Shown here: one piece after another, positions 17,609 through 26,141 of the stretch
How positions within the stretch are numbered: position 1 is the first letter of the stretch
Layout: each line of letters opens with the position of its first letter
NCBI RefSeq assembly: GCF_936943645.1
Contig: NZ_CAKZJO010000082.1
Location: 62,001-126,000, forward strand
DNA from: an uncultured Bradyrhizobium sp.
GTDB taxonomy: Bacteria > Pseudomonadota > Alphaproteobacteria > Rhizobiales > Xanthobacteraceae
Direction of reading: 5' to 3'
DNA: 64,000 nucleotides
Made by a program: the position numbers and the translations under genes
The notes under the pieces: generated by a model
What the model was told of the DNA's origin: nothing
Database searches by the model: none
Seen by the model: the letters and a program-made list of their open reading frames with translations, nothing else

Positions 17609-17926
17609 CTTTTGATCCTATTCGAAAGTGTACGCGCCAAATGCGCGCGTGCCGCCCGTGTTCGGCGGCTCCAGGAGCCACGGCTCGCAACGCGGCTCTC
17701 CATCTCCTCAACGTGAGCCCGGATCAGCCGCCATCGACTTGCCAGACCTGTGGCAAGGATCTTCGGCTTGGAGATGTGATCTTTAAGATCGTAACAGGCA
17801 AACGCTGAACGACGGAGTCTTCGCAGCTTCCGATCATTCACTGCTCGCTTCCGCACGTGAGCAAAGGAATGCCCGCTCGCGCTGCGCGCGCAACCGGGAC
17901 ATGCAGGCCGGCAATTTGATATCAGC
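17609..17926. other. intergenic stretch at the cassette end
   Basis: No minus-strand gene is convincing. A plus-strand frame reads STCQTCGKDLRLGDVIFKIV near 17730-17800 with no plausible start, so it may be a fragment or chance. Confidence 0.4.
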
Positions 17927-18337
17927 TTATGAGCGGGACTTTCTCTGACGACGCAGCCTGGAAATCTGTCTCTTCTTCTGCGTCACGCACTCGTCCACCA
18001 TCCGACATAGCTGACGATGAAAGTCGACACCGTAGCAGAACGGCAAATATCGTGGAAAAACGACTTCGTAAGACTCCCTCTCGAATTTGATCATCTTCAA
18101 ACGGTCAAGCGACGCGCGAACAGCCATACTCGCGATTGTCAGGGCCTGAAGCCCATCCACCCCTCGAGCTCGACGAACTCTACTGTCTTTGAACCCTTCG
18201 ATCTGAAATGAACAAGCCCATTCAACCTCATACGCTTCATCACGCTCGGGAAAACCTAGCCGAGCTACCGCCTTGCGCTGGAGCTTACCGTAGTTGAATT
18301 CATACTCTATCAGCGCGCGTTCATTCCACGTCATCAA
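17927..18337 (-). CDS. candidate immunity protein (DUF6968-like)
   Basis: The 136-residue cytosolic protein contains RARGVDGLQALTIASMAVRA near residue 58, which resembles DUF6968-type immunity or accessory proteins, and a very basic end (KKRQISRLRRQRKSRS). It starts about 100 bases downstream of the effector gene 18441-18986 in the same direction, so it is probably the immunity gene. The cassette is visibly less GC-rich than its structural neighbours, suggesting separate origin. Confidence 0.6.
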   Translation of the reverse strand: MMTWNERALIEYEFNYGKLQRKAVARLGFPERDEAYEVEWACSFQIEGFKDSRVRRARGVDGLQALTIASMAVRASLDRLKMIKFERESYEVVFPRYLPFCYGVDFHRQLCRMVDECVTQKKRQISRLRRQRKSRS

Positions 18338-18440
18338 CGAGGCCCGTTCAAATGTTCAGACTATAGCGATCCAAAAGGCACCGACCGCACCTTCCATTAT
18401 TGCACTGATCTAAGAACAAATGAGGAACGACGTCAAGTCG

Positions 18441-18986
18441 CTAGGGAGGGTCGAAGTTGCCGAATTGATTGTCACACCATTCGGTCTTGTTGTTTCCACT
18501 CTCATACGTTTTCGACCAGCAAGCTCGTTTGGCGGTCTCGCCTCCGACTGTCTTACTCGTCGAACCTGATGGGATACTTCGGCAAAATTCTTCCCAATCT
18601 TCAGTGCTTCCACTGGCAGCTCGTAGACAACGATTAAAGTCGCTGCCCCCTCCACCAGACGCTCCGACCCGAGGCGAAATAAGGCTCCAGAATTCTTTCA
18701 GCCGCCGCCAGAACTCTTGCGCCGGCGCCTCTGAGCCTTCGGGAGCGGGGACAGGTCCAAACGGCGGAAGAGGCCTCGGCCGCGAGAATTGACCAAATCC
18801 AGCGGCGACCGGGGCTACTCGGTCACTTGATTGAGGACTGGCAAATTTTGATTGGGGCCCGTTCGCATTGTTGCGCTCAAGCGAAGCCGAGAGACCATCT
18901 TGTTGAATTGCTATGCTATTGCTGGTTTGCGACGAGTCTTTCCGAGTGAGTTGTCTGTAGTTCGGATCAAAGCGTGGATTACTCAT
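18441..18986 (-). CDS. putative class A effector with a new Cys/Trp C-terminal domain
   Basis: From the ATG at 18986 the 181-residue protein has a polar N-terminus with YRQLTRKDSSQTSN (close to the RRLTR element of class B tails) and a Pro-rich middle (RPRPLPPFGPVPAPEG). The compact C-terminus carries four Cys at regular spacing (DFNRCLRAAS, DWEEFCRSI, TAKRACWSKTY, TEWCDNQFG). It is followed by a probable immunity gene and inserted between two tail genes. I do not recognise the domain; membrane-active or disulfide-stabilised enzyme are both possible. Confidence 0.6.
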   Translation of the reverse strand: MSNPRFDPNYRQLTRKDSSQTSNSIAIQQDGLSASLERNNANGPQSKFASPQSSDRVAPVAAGFGQFSRPRPLPPFGPVPAPEGSEAPAQEFWRRLKEFWSLISPRVGASGGGGSDFNRCLRAASGSTEDWEEFCRSIPSGSTSKTVGGETAKRACWSKTYESGNNKTEWCDNQFGNFDPP

Positions 18987-19104
18987 GTAATTCCTCTGTT
19001 CAACTAGATGGCTTTGTCGGACGCTCGTCACGTGGGTTGAGCAGCCCAAATGCGCCGGGTGAAATGAAATGCACTATTGGCGAACGTGATGTGAGCACTC
19101 TCGC

Positions 19105-19177
19105 CGAGAATCCGCGAATCCTGGCCTTTTCAGTCGCTGAGGTTAGGGCGATATTCGCCGTAGGCAGGGAGGGGCGT
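19105..19177 (-). repeat. decayed duplicate of the 5' end of the gp10-like gene
   Basis: On the minus strand this stretch reads PLPAYGEYRPNLSD followed by a stop, against PLLSYGEYRPDVSD at the start of the gene ending at 17608. The initiating ATG has become ACG. It abuts the stop of the upstream tail gene at 19177, so the ancestral order was tail gene then gp10-like gene; the 17.9-19.0 kb cassette inserted between them and left a duplicated border. Confidence 0.8.
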
Positions 19178-19785
19178 TATTCAATCGTCCAAGGTTCGGG
19201 TTCGATCAAGATTGGTGTCCAGGCATTCGCCGTCTGCGCGCCAACCGTCCATGCGCCTGCAGCGTCGGTGGATCCACTCCACGCTGGCGACGGTAACGTC
19301 GCCTCCACCTGCCACGACATCGTGTCGAACGGCCGCCGAACCCAGGCTTCATGGTCCCGGCCAGGTGTGGAGTCGCCGCCCGCCCAGATGAAGGCACCGC
19401 GTTCGGATGTGAGCGATGCAGAGAATTGGCAGGCCATTCCCAAGACCAGCGCCGCGCCTTGAGCGGCGAGCACGCGCGCTGTCGCCTTGGTCGGTACGCC
19501 TGTCAGCAGAAATGAGCCGCCGAGGCTCAGTTGCTTCGGTGTGAACGCGATTGCATTGCCGGCACAGATGAAAGCTGCGGGGCTGGCCGCTTCTGCGATT
19601 CTGAAACTCACCGGAATCCCGGTCGCCAGAGCGCCAGCGGTCGCGACAGCCTGCGACATGCTAAATGTCGATGCTCGTCCGGCGAGACCGACCGGGCCCT
19701 TAGCCGCCACAAGCAAAAAATTGCTGCTGCCCGGCAATTGACCGAGTGCCCAGCGTCCAAGAGCGTCAAAGCCCAGCAAAGACAT
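19177..19785 (-). CDS. phage tail-associated protein, unknown
   Basis: A 202-residue protein starting MSLLGFDALGRWALGQLPGS. It has repeated beta-strand units (SFRIAEAASPAAFICAGNAI, GGSFLLTGVPTKATARVLAA, ERGAFIWAGGDSTPG) and a Trp-rich end (WTVGAQTANAWTPILIEPEP). It starts three bases after the preceding tail gene. Probably a tail or fibre component; no named family. Confidence 0.65.
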   Translation of the reverse strand: MSLLGFDALGRWALGQLPGSSNFLLVAAKGPVGLAGRASTFSMSQAVATAGALATGIPVSFRIAEAASPAAFICAGNAIAFTPKQLSLGGSFLLTGVPTKATARVLAAQGAALVLGMACQFSASLTSERGAFIWAGGDSTPGRDHEAWVRRPFDTMSWQVEATLPSPAWSGSTDAAGAWTVGAQTANAWTPILIEPEPWTIE

Positions 19786-19788
19786 GAC

Positions 19789-20937
19789 TTATCCAACCAA
19801 CGCGATCGCGGCCATACCTTGATAGGTGGCGACAGAGACCGTGCCACCGCCCACCGTTCTCATCCCGAATGACACGTAATGGTATCCCTCTGACGAGACA
19901 TTAGTCGGCCACAACGGATTGTAGCTCGCGCGCCCACCTGTAGTGACGATATTCCAATCAAGTCCGATGCCGGTTAAAACGCCATCAAGGAAGACCTGTA
20001 GTCCCGTCCAACCGTTTGACGTGTTCGTCATCATGCCGTAGGCGCCAGCAAGAATAGCGTCATCGGCAAAACAGACGAATTCGGCCTTCGACACCAGCTT
20101 TTCAATATAGGCGCTGGTGTTTGTCTCGGTCGAAGTCGTGTCGGTTGCTCCGGTCACGGACAAGCGCGCCCGGTTGAACCAGGTTCGTACAAAGCGTTGA
20201 GCTGCAGTGTCTTGCCAGGCTGGGCCGGAAACCGCGCGAGCGATGCCGACAAGCGAACGTGTGTCATCGCCGCTCTTGATTTCGGTGCCGACATTGCCGG
20301 ACGTTGCCGACGTCGCATGACCGATCGTCGACGCTTCAAGTCCATTGACAGCGACGCCGGAGCCGGTCGCATAGATGTAGTAGGTTACACCGGCAGTCAG
20401 GCCGGTCGGAGCCAATGACAAGCCTCCGGCCGGAATGGCGCACGCTACGCCGTTGATCGTGAGCAAATTGCCATTTAGGGGCAACAGCACAAGATTTGCA
20501 CCGGATTTCACCAGCCTGCATTGACCATATGCGCGAACGTCGATGTTCTGCCGCGCCTGCGCCTTCTGCGCGTCGGTAAATGCGTTCGCCTCCTCGATCG
20601 AAATCAGGTCTTCCTTGATGCCGACGACGGCAACGTTTGGCGCAGCGATGAAGCTGACCTTCGAGCCGGCACCCGATTGTCCTGCAGCCATCCCTGACCC
20701 CGACGAATTGCAAAGCACGGTCGTGCGGGCAAACGTTCCGCTTGCCGCCGTGTAGGCGCCCTCGGCAATCTCCCACTGGGTCAGGTCGCCGCTGATTGCG
20801 ATGAACTTGTACTTGCGACCATCGACCGCTCCGGCCAGCACCGGCGACTGACAGCCGCCGACCGTCGATGAATACACCCAATCCGTGGTGCCGCCAGACG
20901 CGGGAATGAACCGGCAGTTGTTGAGAAATGCAGCCAT
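19789..20937 (-). CDS. phage tail fibre/stem protein
   Basis: The 382-residue protein starts MAAFLNNCRFIPASGGTTDW, and TVGGCQSPVLAGAVDGRKYK with EGAYTAASGTFARTTVLCNS follow, a common N-terminal unit of Rhizobiales phage fibres. The middle region EEANAFTDAQKAQARQNIDV is a short helix seen in fibre stems, and the C-terminus is a beta domain. It lies between two tail genes with one- to three-base gaps. Confidence 0.7.
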   Translation of the reverse strand: MAAFLNNCRFIPASGGTTDWVYSSTVGGCQSPVLAGAVDGRKYKFIAISGDLTQWEIAEGAYTAASGTFARTTVLCNSSGSGMAAGQSGAGSKVSFIAAPNVAVVGIKEDLISIEEANAFTDAQKAQARQNIDVRAYGQCRLVKSGANLVLLPLNGNLLTINGVACAIPAGGLSLAPTGLTAGVTYYIYATGSGVAVNGLEASTIGHATSATSGNVGTEIKSGDDTRSLVGIARAVSGPAWQDTAAQRFVRTWFNRARLSVTGATDTTSTETNTSAYIEKLVSKAEFVCFADDAILAGAYGMMTNTSNGWTGLQVFLDGVLTGIGLDWNIVTTGGRASYNPLWPTNVSSEGYHYVSFGMRTVGGGTVSVATYQGMAAIALVG

Positions 20938-20938
20938 G

Positions 20939-21370
20939 TCAGGTGATCGTCAGGATGCCATTGGTCTGATCGAGATCGATGGTGAAGGTATTGCCGTTGG
21001 TCAGCGTGATCGCGGTGCCATAATCCCACCAGCCGATCAGCGGCTTGGTCGACGACGTCGAATTGTAGAGCACCGCGTACTGAAACGGCCCGATCGAACC
21101 GCCGGATGCCGTCCACGCCGGATCCGTCGCGCCGACGAACTTGAAGGTGCCCGTCGTTTGCGCGCCCGTGATGGTGCCGACACTGTTGCCGCCGGCCGTA
21201 TAGCCGTTGCCCGCAGCCAGATCCGCGGGCGCGTTGTAGACCGTGTTGGTGACGACCGGAGCCGTATTGGTCAGGTAAACCTTGTAGACCTGCGGCGTCC
21301 CCGTCTTCATGTCGTGCAGCGCATTGGCGACATCCTGCACGAAGCAATAGAACTTGTTGAAACTTGCCAT
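20939..21370 (-). CDS. phage tail protein
   Basis: The 143-residue protein starts MASFNKFYCFVQDVANALHD and is beta-rich after residue 40 (QVYKVYLTNTAPVVTNTVYN, GYTAGGNSVGTITGAQTTGT, FQYAVLYN). This small tail protein commonly follows the adaptor gene in this type of podovirus. It lies one base from the next gene. Confidence 0.7.
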   Translation of the reverse strand: MASFNKFYCFVQDVANALHDMKTGTPQVYKVYLTNTAPVVTNTVYNAPADLAAGNGYTAGGNSVGTITGAQTTGTFKFVGATDPAWTASGGSIGPFQYAVLYNSTSSTKPLIGWWDYGTAITLTNGNTFTIDLDQTNGILTIT

Positions 21371-21379
21371 ATCGCCCTC

Positions 21380-22033
21380 CTAGATCACCTGTCCCGAAAC
21401 GCGCACCGTCATCGGCCCGGCATTGAAGGTCGATGTCAGCCCGAGATTGTTGAGGTCGGCCAGCGCCGACGTGAAGCCGAGCCCCCAGGTCTGGATGCGC
21501 GCGTCTTCCTTGATGTACGGTGCGGATTCCAGCAGCGCGCCGTAAAGATAGAGATCGGGCGCCATGCTCAGCAGCCAGTTGGTCCCGTTCGCTGCGAGCG
21601 GCGGAATGGTCTGGCGATAGACCATTTCGATCGTGTAGGCAGCGTCGGGCGTCGGTGCGAGCTCGAGTTCGCCTCCGAACACGGTGAAATAGCGCGGCCG
21701 TGCGGCTACGTCGGATGTCGCGAAGCGATACTCGTCCATCTGCGTTCCCGACTTGAATTCGAGGCATGGCTTGCCCGTCACGCTCGACAGCCGAACCCGG
21801 CGCATGGACTGGAAATCCGACGGCAGCGAGATGAACTCCGGCTCGCTTGAGCCGAGGTCGACCAGCGCGGTCGCCCGCTGCTCCATCTGCCGCACGAACA
21901 GCTGGCGGTTGAACTTGGATTCCGCGAGCTGGACGAAGGTCGGGATGCGCGCGATCAGCGTCGTATCCTGGTCGCGCGCGAGGTATTCGGTCACAGCCAG
22001 CTGCAGTGAGGTGTAGTCGGTGATCTCAGTCAT
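21380..22033 (-). CDS. phage head-tail adaptor protein
   Basis: From the ATG at 22033 the 217-residue protein reads ITDYTSLQLAVTEYLARDQD then IPTFVQLAESKFNRQLFVRQ, the helical start of SU10/P22 gp4-type adaptor proteins that attach beneath the portal. EFISLPSDFQSMRRVRL and a C-terminal beta part complete the usual length. It overlaps the preceding gene by four bases. Confidence 0.75.
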   Translation of the reverse strand: MTEITDYTSLQLAVTEYLARDQDTTLIARIPTFVQLAESKFNRQLFVRQMEQRATALVDLGSSEPEFISLPSDFQSMRRVRLSSVTGKPCLEFKSGTQMDEYRFATSDVAARPRYFTVFGGELELAPTPDAAYTIEMVYRQTIPPLAANGTNWLLSMAPDLYLYGALLESAPYIKEDARIQTWGLGFTSALADLNNLGLTSTFNAGPMTVRVSGQVI

Positions 22034-22362
22034 TTGAGCTCCGCTGACCAGCCGGCCTGCAATTTCGGCCTGTCGGTTCGCAAATGGGCCCATTCGGGAT
22101 CGTCCAGCTTCCGCTGCACGATCGCGTCGAATTCGGGCGTGAATAGCCGCAGCGAGGTGTTTCCCCTCGCCTGCTCCTCGTTGAGCCATTGGACGTAGAT
22201 GACATTGGGGATGCGGGCGACGTGCCGCCCCCAGTCGCCGCGCTGCTCGTCCCGGCGCGCCTGCCTGTTCCATTCCAGGATCGGCGCCACGTCCTGGACA
22301 TGCTCGATCGCAAGCTCGCGCCCGTTGCTGTCGAGATGAGGCCTGATCAGGACACCGTCCAT
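22030..22362 (-). CDS. small phage head-tail region protein
   Basis: From the ATG at 22362 the 110-residue protein reads MDGVLIRPHLDSNGRELAIE, then VAPILEWNRQARRDEQRGDW and ARIPNVIYVQWLNEEQARG. This hydrophilic protein is typical of the position between decoration and adaptor genes in podovirus late operons. Start and stop overlap neighbours, indicating coupling. Confidence 0.65.
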   Translation of the reverse strand: MDGVLIRPHLDSNGRELAIEHVQDVAPILEWNRQARRDEQRGDWGRHVARIPNVIYVQWLNEEQARGNTSLRLFTPEFDAIVQRKLDDPEWAHLRTDRPKLQAGWSAELK

Positions 22363-22673
22363 CACGAGAGCTCCGTCACCCACAGCGTGCCGGCAGTCGC
22401 CGTGACCAGGCCGTTGGTCGCGGCCTTCAGCGCAGCGATGCGCTGGCCAGGACTGACGGTGACATATTCGACGGTGTTGGCCGGAAGGTAAGGATCCGAA
22501 ATGGTCGCGGTCTGCGCGCCGTCGCCGACGCGAAAGCAACAGCCGGAATTGGCGACCAGGCGGAGCTGATCGGTTTCCGGCCCGAACGCGCTGGCCGCAC
22601 CGACGCTGCTGTCATAAGCGATCGTCTGCGTGGGGCCGACGCGCGAAGAGTTCTGCTTGTAGAAAAACGGCAT
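22362..22673 (-). CDS. small phage head protein
   Basis: The 103-residue protein starts MPFFYKQNSSRVGPTQTIAY and is beta-rich with a C-terminal QRIAALKAATNGLVTATAGT. Its stop and the next start share one base (TGATG). Probably a head completion or fibre-base protein. Confidence 0.6.
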   Translation of the reverse strand: MPFFYKQNSSRVGPTQTIAYDSSVGAASAFGPETDQLRLVANSGCCFRVGDGAQTATISDPYLPANTVEYVTVSPGQRIAALKAATNGLVTATAGTLWVTELS

Positions 22674-22674
22674 G

Positions 22675-23037
22675 TCAGGCGGCCCTCACGGAGATCGAGA
22701 AATGCATGGGAATCGTCGCACCGGACGCACCGGAGGGCGTCAGGATGATCACGTCGTCCTCGTTGAGATAGGTCGGCGACGGCGGCACGGCCGAGAACAA
22801 CTGGCCCGCTGCAGATCCCGCCTGCGTCACGGTGAAGGTCGCCAGCGTCGTCGCGTTCGCCGCGACAGTGATGGTGCCATCGGCAGTCGTGATCGCACCG
22901 CCGAGGATGCCGGCGACTTTCAGCACGCGGCAGCGAAAGGGAACGCGGACATAGGCAGCGACAGGGCTCGCGCCGCAGGACGGCGTGTAAGCGGTGAGAT
23001 CGGCGGTATTGAGGGTGCGATTGCCGGGAAGCGGCAT
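22675..23037 (-). CDS. small phage head decoration-like protein
   Basis: From the ATG at 23037 the 120-residue beta-rich protein reads MPLPGNRTLNTADLTAYTPS and continues with FRCRVLKVAGILGGAITTAD. It directly follows the major capsid gene and its terminator, the usual place of a decoration or capsid-stabilising protein. Confidence 0.65.
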   Translation of the reverse strand: MPLPGNRTLNTADLTAYTPSCGASPVAAYVRVPFRCRVLKVAGILGGAITTADGTITVAANATTLATFTVTQAGSAAGQLFSAVPPSPTYLNEDDVIILTPSGASGATIPMHFSISVRAA

Positions 23038-23049
23038 CTTGGCTCTCCA

Positions 23050-23083
23050 AAAAGAAGGGGCAGCCCGAAGGCTGCCCCAAGGT
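23050..23083 (-). terminator. terminator behind the major capsid gene
   Basis: A perfect GGGGCAGCC/GGCTGCCCC hairpin (23057-23078) is followed on the minus strand by TTCTTTTTGG. A partial terminator here would keep capsid transcripts higher than those of the downstream tail genes. Confidence 0.75.
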
Positions 23084-23108
23084 TGGGATGAATGATGAGT
23101 GTGACCGA

Positions 23109-24071
23109 TCAGGAGGTGGTGTTGTCGAACACGCCGCCGGAGGCCTTCTCGTTGCGGGCCACCAGCGCGTATTCGGCCAGGATCTGCCGACGATCGGAGT
23201 CGCCGGTCTTGGCCAACGGGATCGAGATCATGTTGCGGCCGTTGAGATAGGCGACCGCCCATTTGTCGAGCTCGAGCACCAGGACATCGCGCGGACGCTG
23301 GAAGCGGTTGGCGACCACCTTGAGCTTGCCGAAGTCCGATTCATAGGCATCGACGGACGCCACGATCTTCTTCGACTTGGATTCCTCGATCGCAGTAGAC
23401 CGGCCGGTGAAGGTAGAGAACACCTGCTTGTTGAAAGCGCCGGTCATGATCGTGCCCGGCTTGCCGCCATTGCCCCAGATCGAGGACAGCACGGTCTTCA
23501 GGCGCACCTCGGTGAAGGCGAGCTGCGTGCCGTCGATTCGCGTGCCGGTGCCGTCGGCCGCGGCCGGATCCGCCGCACCGCCTGCCGTCCCCTTGGACGT
23601 GTTCGAGAAAATCCAGGAGAGGACGGAAGCGCTCTTGCGCGGCGTCGTGGTGTTGCCGACGACCTTGGCCTGGTTGGTGCCGCACAGGATGGTTTCGAGG
23701 TCGCGCTTGAGTTCGAGCCCCTTGAGCATTTCCTGATAGGCCAGCTCGTTGTCGCGGCCGGCGTGGTCGACCGCCTGCTGGGTGCCCGAGACCCGGGCGA
23801 CCTTGTAGGAGATCTGGCAGAGATTGCCGAGGCGCACGGTCGGCGTGGTCGTGTTGGTGTTGGGATCGTCGCCCTCGAGCTGGGCGTTGTTGGCGTCGGC
23901 ACCGGCGAGCGCCTGGGTCTGCCATTCATGATTGACGGCAGTCGCCTTCTCCTTGTCGACGCCGCTCATGAACGGCGTGTCGACGGGGTCGATGCGATAG
24001 ATCATGTCGCTGAGGTCTTCGCGGTTGCCCACCGCGGAGTAAGTAACGAAGGTGGAGGTCGGTAGAGTCAT
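23109..24071 (-). CDS. major capsid protein (DUF5309-like)
   Basis: From the ATG at 24071 (MTLPTSTFVTYSAVGNREDL) the 320-residue protein has DMIYRIDPVDTPFMSGVDKE near residue 23, VNHEWQTQ, the mid RDNELAYQEMLKGLELKRDL, and IWGNGGKPGTIMTGAFNKQV, all typical of the HK97-like DUF5309 group. The C-terminus VFDNTTS is the normal end. It is intact and strongly positioned after the portal block, with its own terminator downstream. Confidence 0.8.
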   Translation of the reverse strand: MTLPTSTFVTYSAVGNREDLSDMIYRIDPVDTPFMSGVDKEKATAVNHEWQTQALAGADANNAQLEGDDPNTNTTTPTVRLGNLCQISYKVARVSGTQQAVDHAGRDNELAYQEMLKGLELKRDLETILCGTNQAKVVGNTTTPRKSASVLSWIFSNTSKGTAGGAADPAAADGTGTRIDGTQLAFTEVRLKTVLSSIWGNGGKPGTIMTGAFNKQVFSTFTGRSTAIEESKSKKIVASVDAYESDFGKLKVVANRFQRPRDVLVLELDKWAVAYLNGRNMISIPLAKTGDSDRRQILAEYALVARNEKASGGVFDNTTS

Positions 24072-24377
24072 CTGGGTTCCCCGATGAAGGCCGATTGCGT
24101 CGCGTGACGCGCAGGGGTTTCCTGCGCGGCAGCCCGCAAAGGCGTAGGTGTTTCTGGTTGCTACGTTGCGATCTCGCTGCCCCGATGGCGCGGAAGTCAT
24201 TTCCGGTTCGATATGGCGAGCCTTAGCTGCCGGGAACCTGCGTTATCCACGCAAGGGCGGCATCGACGGATAGAAGCGTCGAGAAGTCTATGCGAAGCCG
24301 ACGATCATTATCCGCACCCGGTACCAGGCGCCCGGTTAGGAAAATCCGGGAGAGGGAAGTTGCGGTCTTACGCGGCA
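24072..24377. other. gap upstream of the capsid gene
   Basis: No gene is convincing in these 306 bases between the effector-like gene and the capsid gene. It may hold the leader of the capsid mRNA or a cassette border. Confidence 0.4.
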
Positions 24378-24965
24378 TCAGCTTGACCGTGCACGCGTCA
24401 AACGCCGGATAAGCGACTTGTCTTGAGAGCGATCGTCTCCAGCCAGCTCGTTTGAGGGCGCAAGCGCGGCCGTGGGAGCGAACGGCAGGGGCGCCGCTCC
24501 AGCGTCGAAAACGGACGATTGGTGTCCATCGGCGTTCGGCTGTTGCTGACGCCGGATATGGTCGATGACGAGATCTGCCATCGACATAGGAGGCTCTTGC
24601 GGCTCAGTCGGAGGCACGGCTTGGCTCATGGGCGGCGCGCATGCCCGCAGTGCGTCGGCAATTGAATCATTGACGCGCGACTCGATTGCCTGCGGGCTCG
24701 GGTCAGGAATATCGAACCTGGTCAAGGCGTTTCGGAGCGCCTTCTGCACCGCATTGCTGAGCGCTGATCGATTGATGCGACATAGATCCTTATCGTTGAG
24801 AAACTGGATGCTATGATTGGAAAAGCGGGGATGCTGATAGTACGGGCTGTTCGGATTGTAAAATTCTCCCTTGGAGTCGCGATATGCCTCCGCAGTTCCG
24901 GTTACCCGCGCACCATTTTCGTCCGTGACGTCGAAAGTCTCGATGGGCAAGATGATTCCTTTCAT
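24378..24965 (-). CDS. putative class B effector with conserved C-terminal tail
   Basis: From the ATG at 24965 (MKGIILPIETFDV) the 195-residue protein has a compact N-terminal domain with YYQHPRFSNHSIQFLNDKDL near residue 40 and a helical segment. Its C-terminus carries the shared tail elements SSVFDAGAAPLPFAP and IRRLTRARSS. The same elements close the transglycosylase (41408) and AHH (51196) effectors. The N-terminal domain is unknown to me. The secreted-protein gene 25011-26075 directly upstream is a candidate immunity partner. Confidence 0.6.
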   Translation of the reverse strand: MKGIILPIETFDVTDENGARVTGTAEAYRDSKGEFYNPNSPYYQHPRFSNHSIQFLNDKDLCRINRSALSNAVQKALRNALTRFDIPDPSPQAIESRVNDSIADALRACAPPMSQAVPPTEPQEPPMSMADLVIDHIRRQQQPNADGHQSSVFDAGAAPLPFAPTAALAPSNELAGDDRSQDKSLIRRLTRARSS

Positions 24966-25010
24966 CCGGCGTCCTCCGCCGGAAGTTATCAATCCAATCC
25001 CGTTGGAAGT

Positions 25011-26075
25011 TCAGTCGGACGCTTTGCAAGCCGGCGGCAGCAGGACGTACAGACCTTTCGATCCGTCCGGACTGAAGCGTGCAACCGTCGCAATGTCGTC
25101 GTCACGGCTCAGCTCAAGCACTTGCCGGCAAAAATCAGAGTAACGCGCGCTCTCGGCCTTCCTGAGCGGCATCGTGAACCAGATATCACCAAAATGGTCG
25201 TAGGTACGACACGACGCGCGCGCGATGGAGTCGTAGCCGACCCCCAAGTTCGATCGGTCATCTTGGTTACAGGCAAATCGTCGCCTCGCCTTCTCATCGA
25301 TGGAAAACGTCTCGTCGTGCCCCAAGAACAACGCGATCAGTGCCGCAATCCCGGCAGGCTCGCCATCAACGGCCAGGACGCCGGCGGGCATGCGAGGCGA
25401 TGCCAGCGAGCTGATCGGTTGCAGGACCATTGGGTCGGGCACGGGAAGACCAAGTGATTCAAGCAGCCTGTTTGGACCATGGAACGAGAATCTCGCCGCC
25501 TTGCGGCTGCGCTCGAGCCAGAGCGAGAATTCATCGAATGACAGCATCGCTATTGCGTTCGCATCGACCGAAAGTAGCTGGTGGAGTGGAGAATGCCTTC
25601 GATAGATCGAGAGAAGTGCCATGCGTTCCGCAACATCGTCCGCTCGTTGCGAGTACTTCGCGGCTAGCTCGAAATGTTCTCTTTCCACGCGGACATTGGA
25701 AGCGCGAGCGGCAAGAAAGTCGACCTCGGCAATGTCTTCGTGCAGGACATAGCGGACCACGCCACGAAGACACTTCTCGAGCATGGCCGGATTGTAGTGT
25801 CGCGCAGTCACGGCGAAATCGCCGAAGACATAGTCGATTTGATAGGGATGGGACAATTCGCAGGGCGCGACGTCGGGAAGCCGGCGGGCATTGAGCAACA
25901 GCGCACGCAGTATTTCCTGATTGACATGCTGATCGTAAAACGACAGTTCGGGAGACATGGCCAGATGGATGCCCAGGATGGCACTCGTTCCGGCCTCTTG
26001 CGACGAGGCCGGCTGGCTCGTAAGGGCGAGCGACATGCAGATTGCGGCGATGCGCCTGAAATTTTGGATCAGCAT
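25011..26075 (-). CDS. secreted periplasmic protein, candidate immunity
   Basis: From the Met at 26075 (MLIQNFRRIAAICMSLALTS) the protein has a signal peptide ending near SSQEAG and a mature part of about 330 residues with four or more Cys (CELSHPYQ, CLRGVVRYV, FACNQDD, SCRTYDHF). The rest is mixed helix and strand (VEREHFELAAKYSQRADDVA). No family recognised. It sits directly upstream of the class B effector 24378-24965 and shares an ML-x-NF-R-type start with the neighbour 26142-27002, so both are probably periplasmic protectors brought by cassettes. Confidence 0.6.
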   Translation of the reverse strand: MLIQNFRRIAAICMSLALTSQPASSQEAGTSAILGIHLAMSPELSFYDQHVNQEILRALLLNARRLPDVAPCELSHPYQIDYVFGDFAVTARHYNPAMLEKCLRGVVRYVLHEDIAEVDFLAARASNVRVEREHFELAAKYSQRADDVAERMALLSIYRRHSPLHQLLSVDANAIAMLSFDEFSLWLERSRKAARFSFHGPNRLLESLGLPVPDPMVLQPISSLASPRMPAGVLAVDGEPAGIAALIALFLGHDETFSIDEKARRRFACNQDDRSNLGVGYDSIARASCRTYDHFGDIWFTMPLRKAESARYSDFCRQVLELSRDDDIATVARFSPDGSKGLYVLLPPACKASD

Positions 26076-26141
26076 GCTGTTCGCCGCCTGCCTGGCCACG
26101 GAAAGGGTCGTGTTTACTTCGATCTCGACCGAGTTCGCGGA

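Noticed and set aside
17725-17808. Plus-strand stretch coding STCQTCGKDLRLGDVIFKIV
   Set aside because: A zinc-ribbon-like piece without a credible start or context; could be chance or a fragment.
20885-21850. Plus-strand frame of 321 codons across tail genes
   Set aside because: Crosses three well-packed tail genes in antisense; composition is low-complexity Arg/Gly.
23088-24065. Plus-strand frame of 325 codons opposite the major capsid gene
   Set aside because: Antisense of a recognised capsid gene, so a coding artefact.
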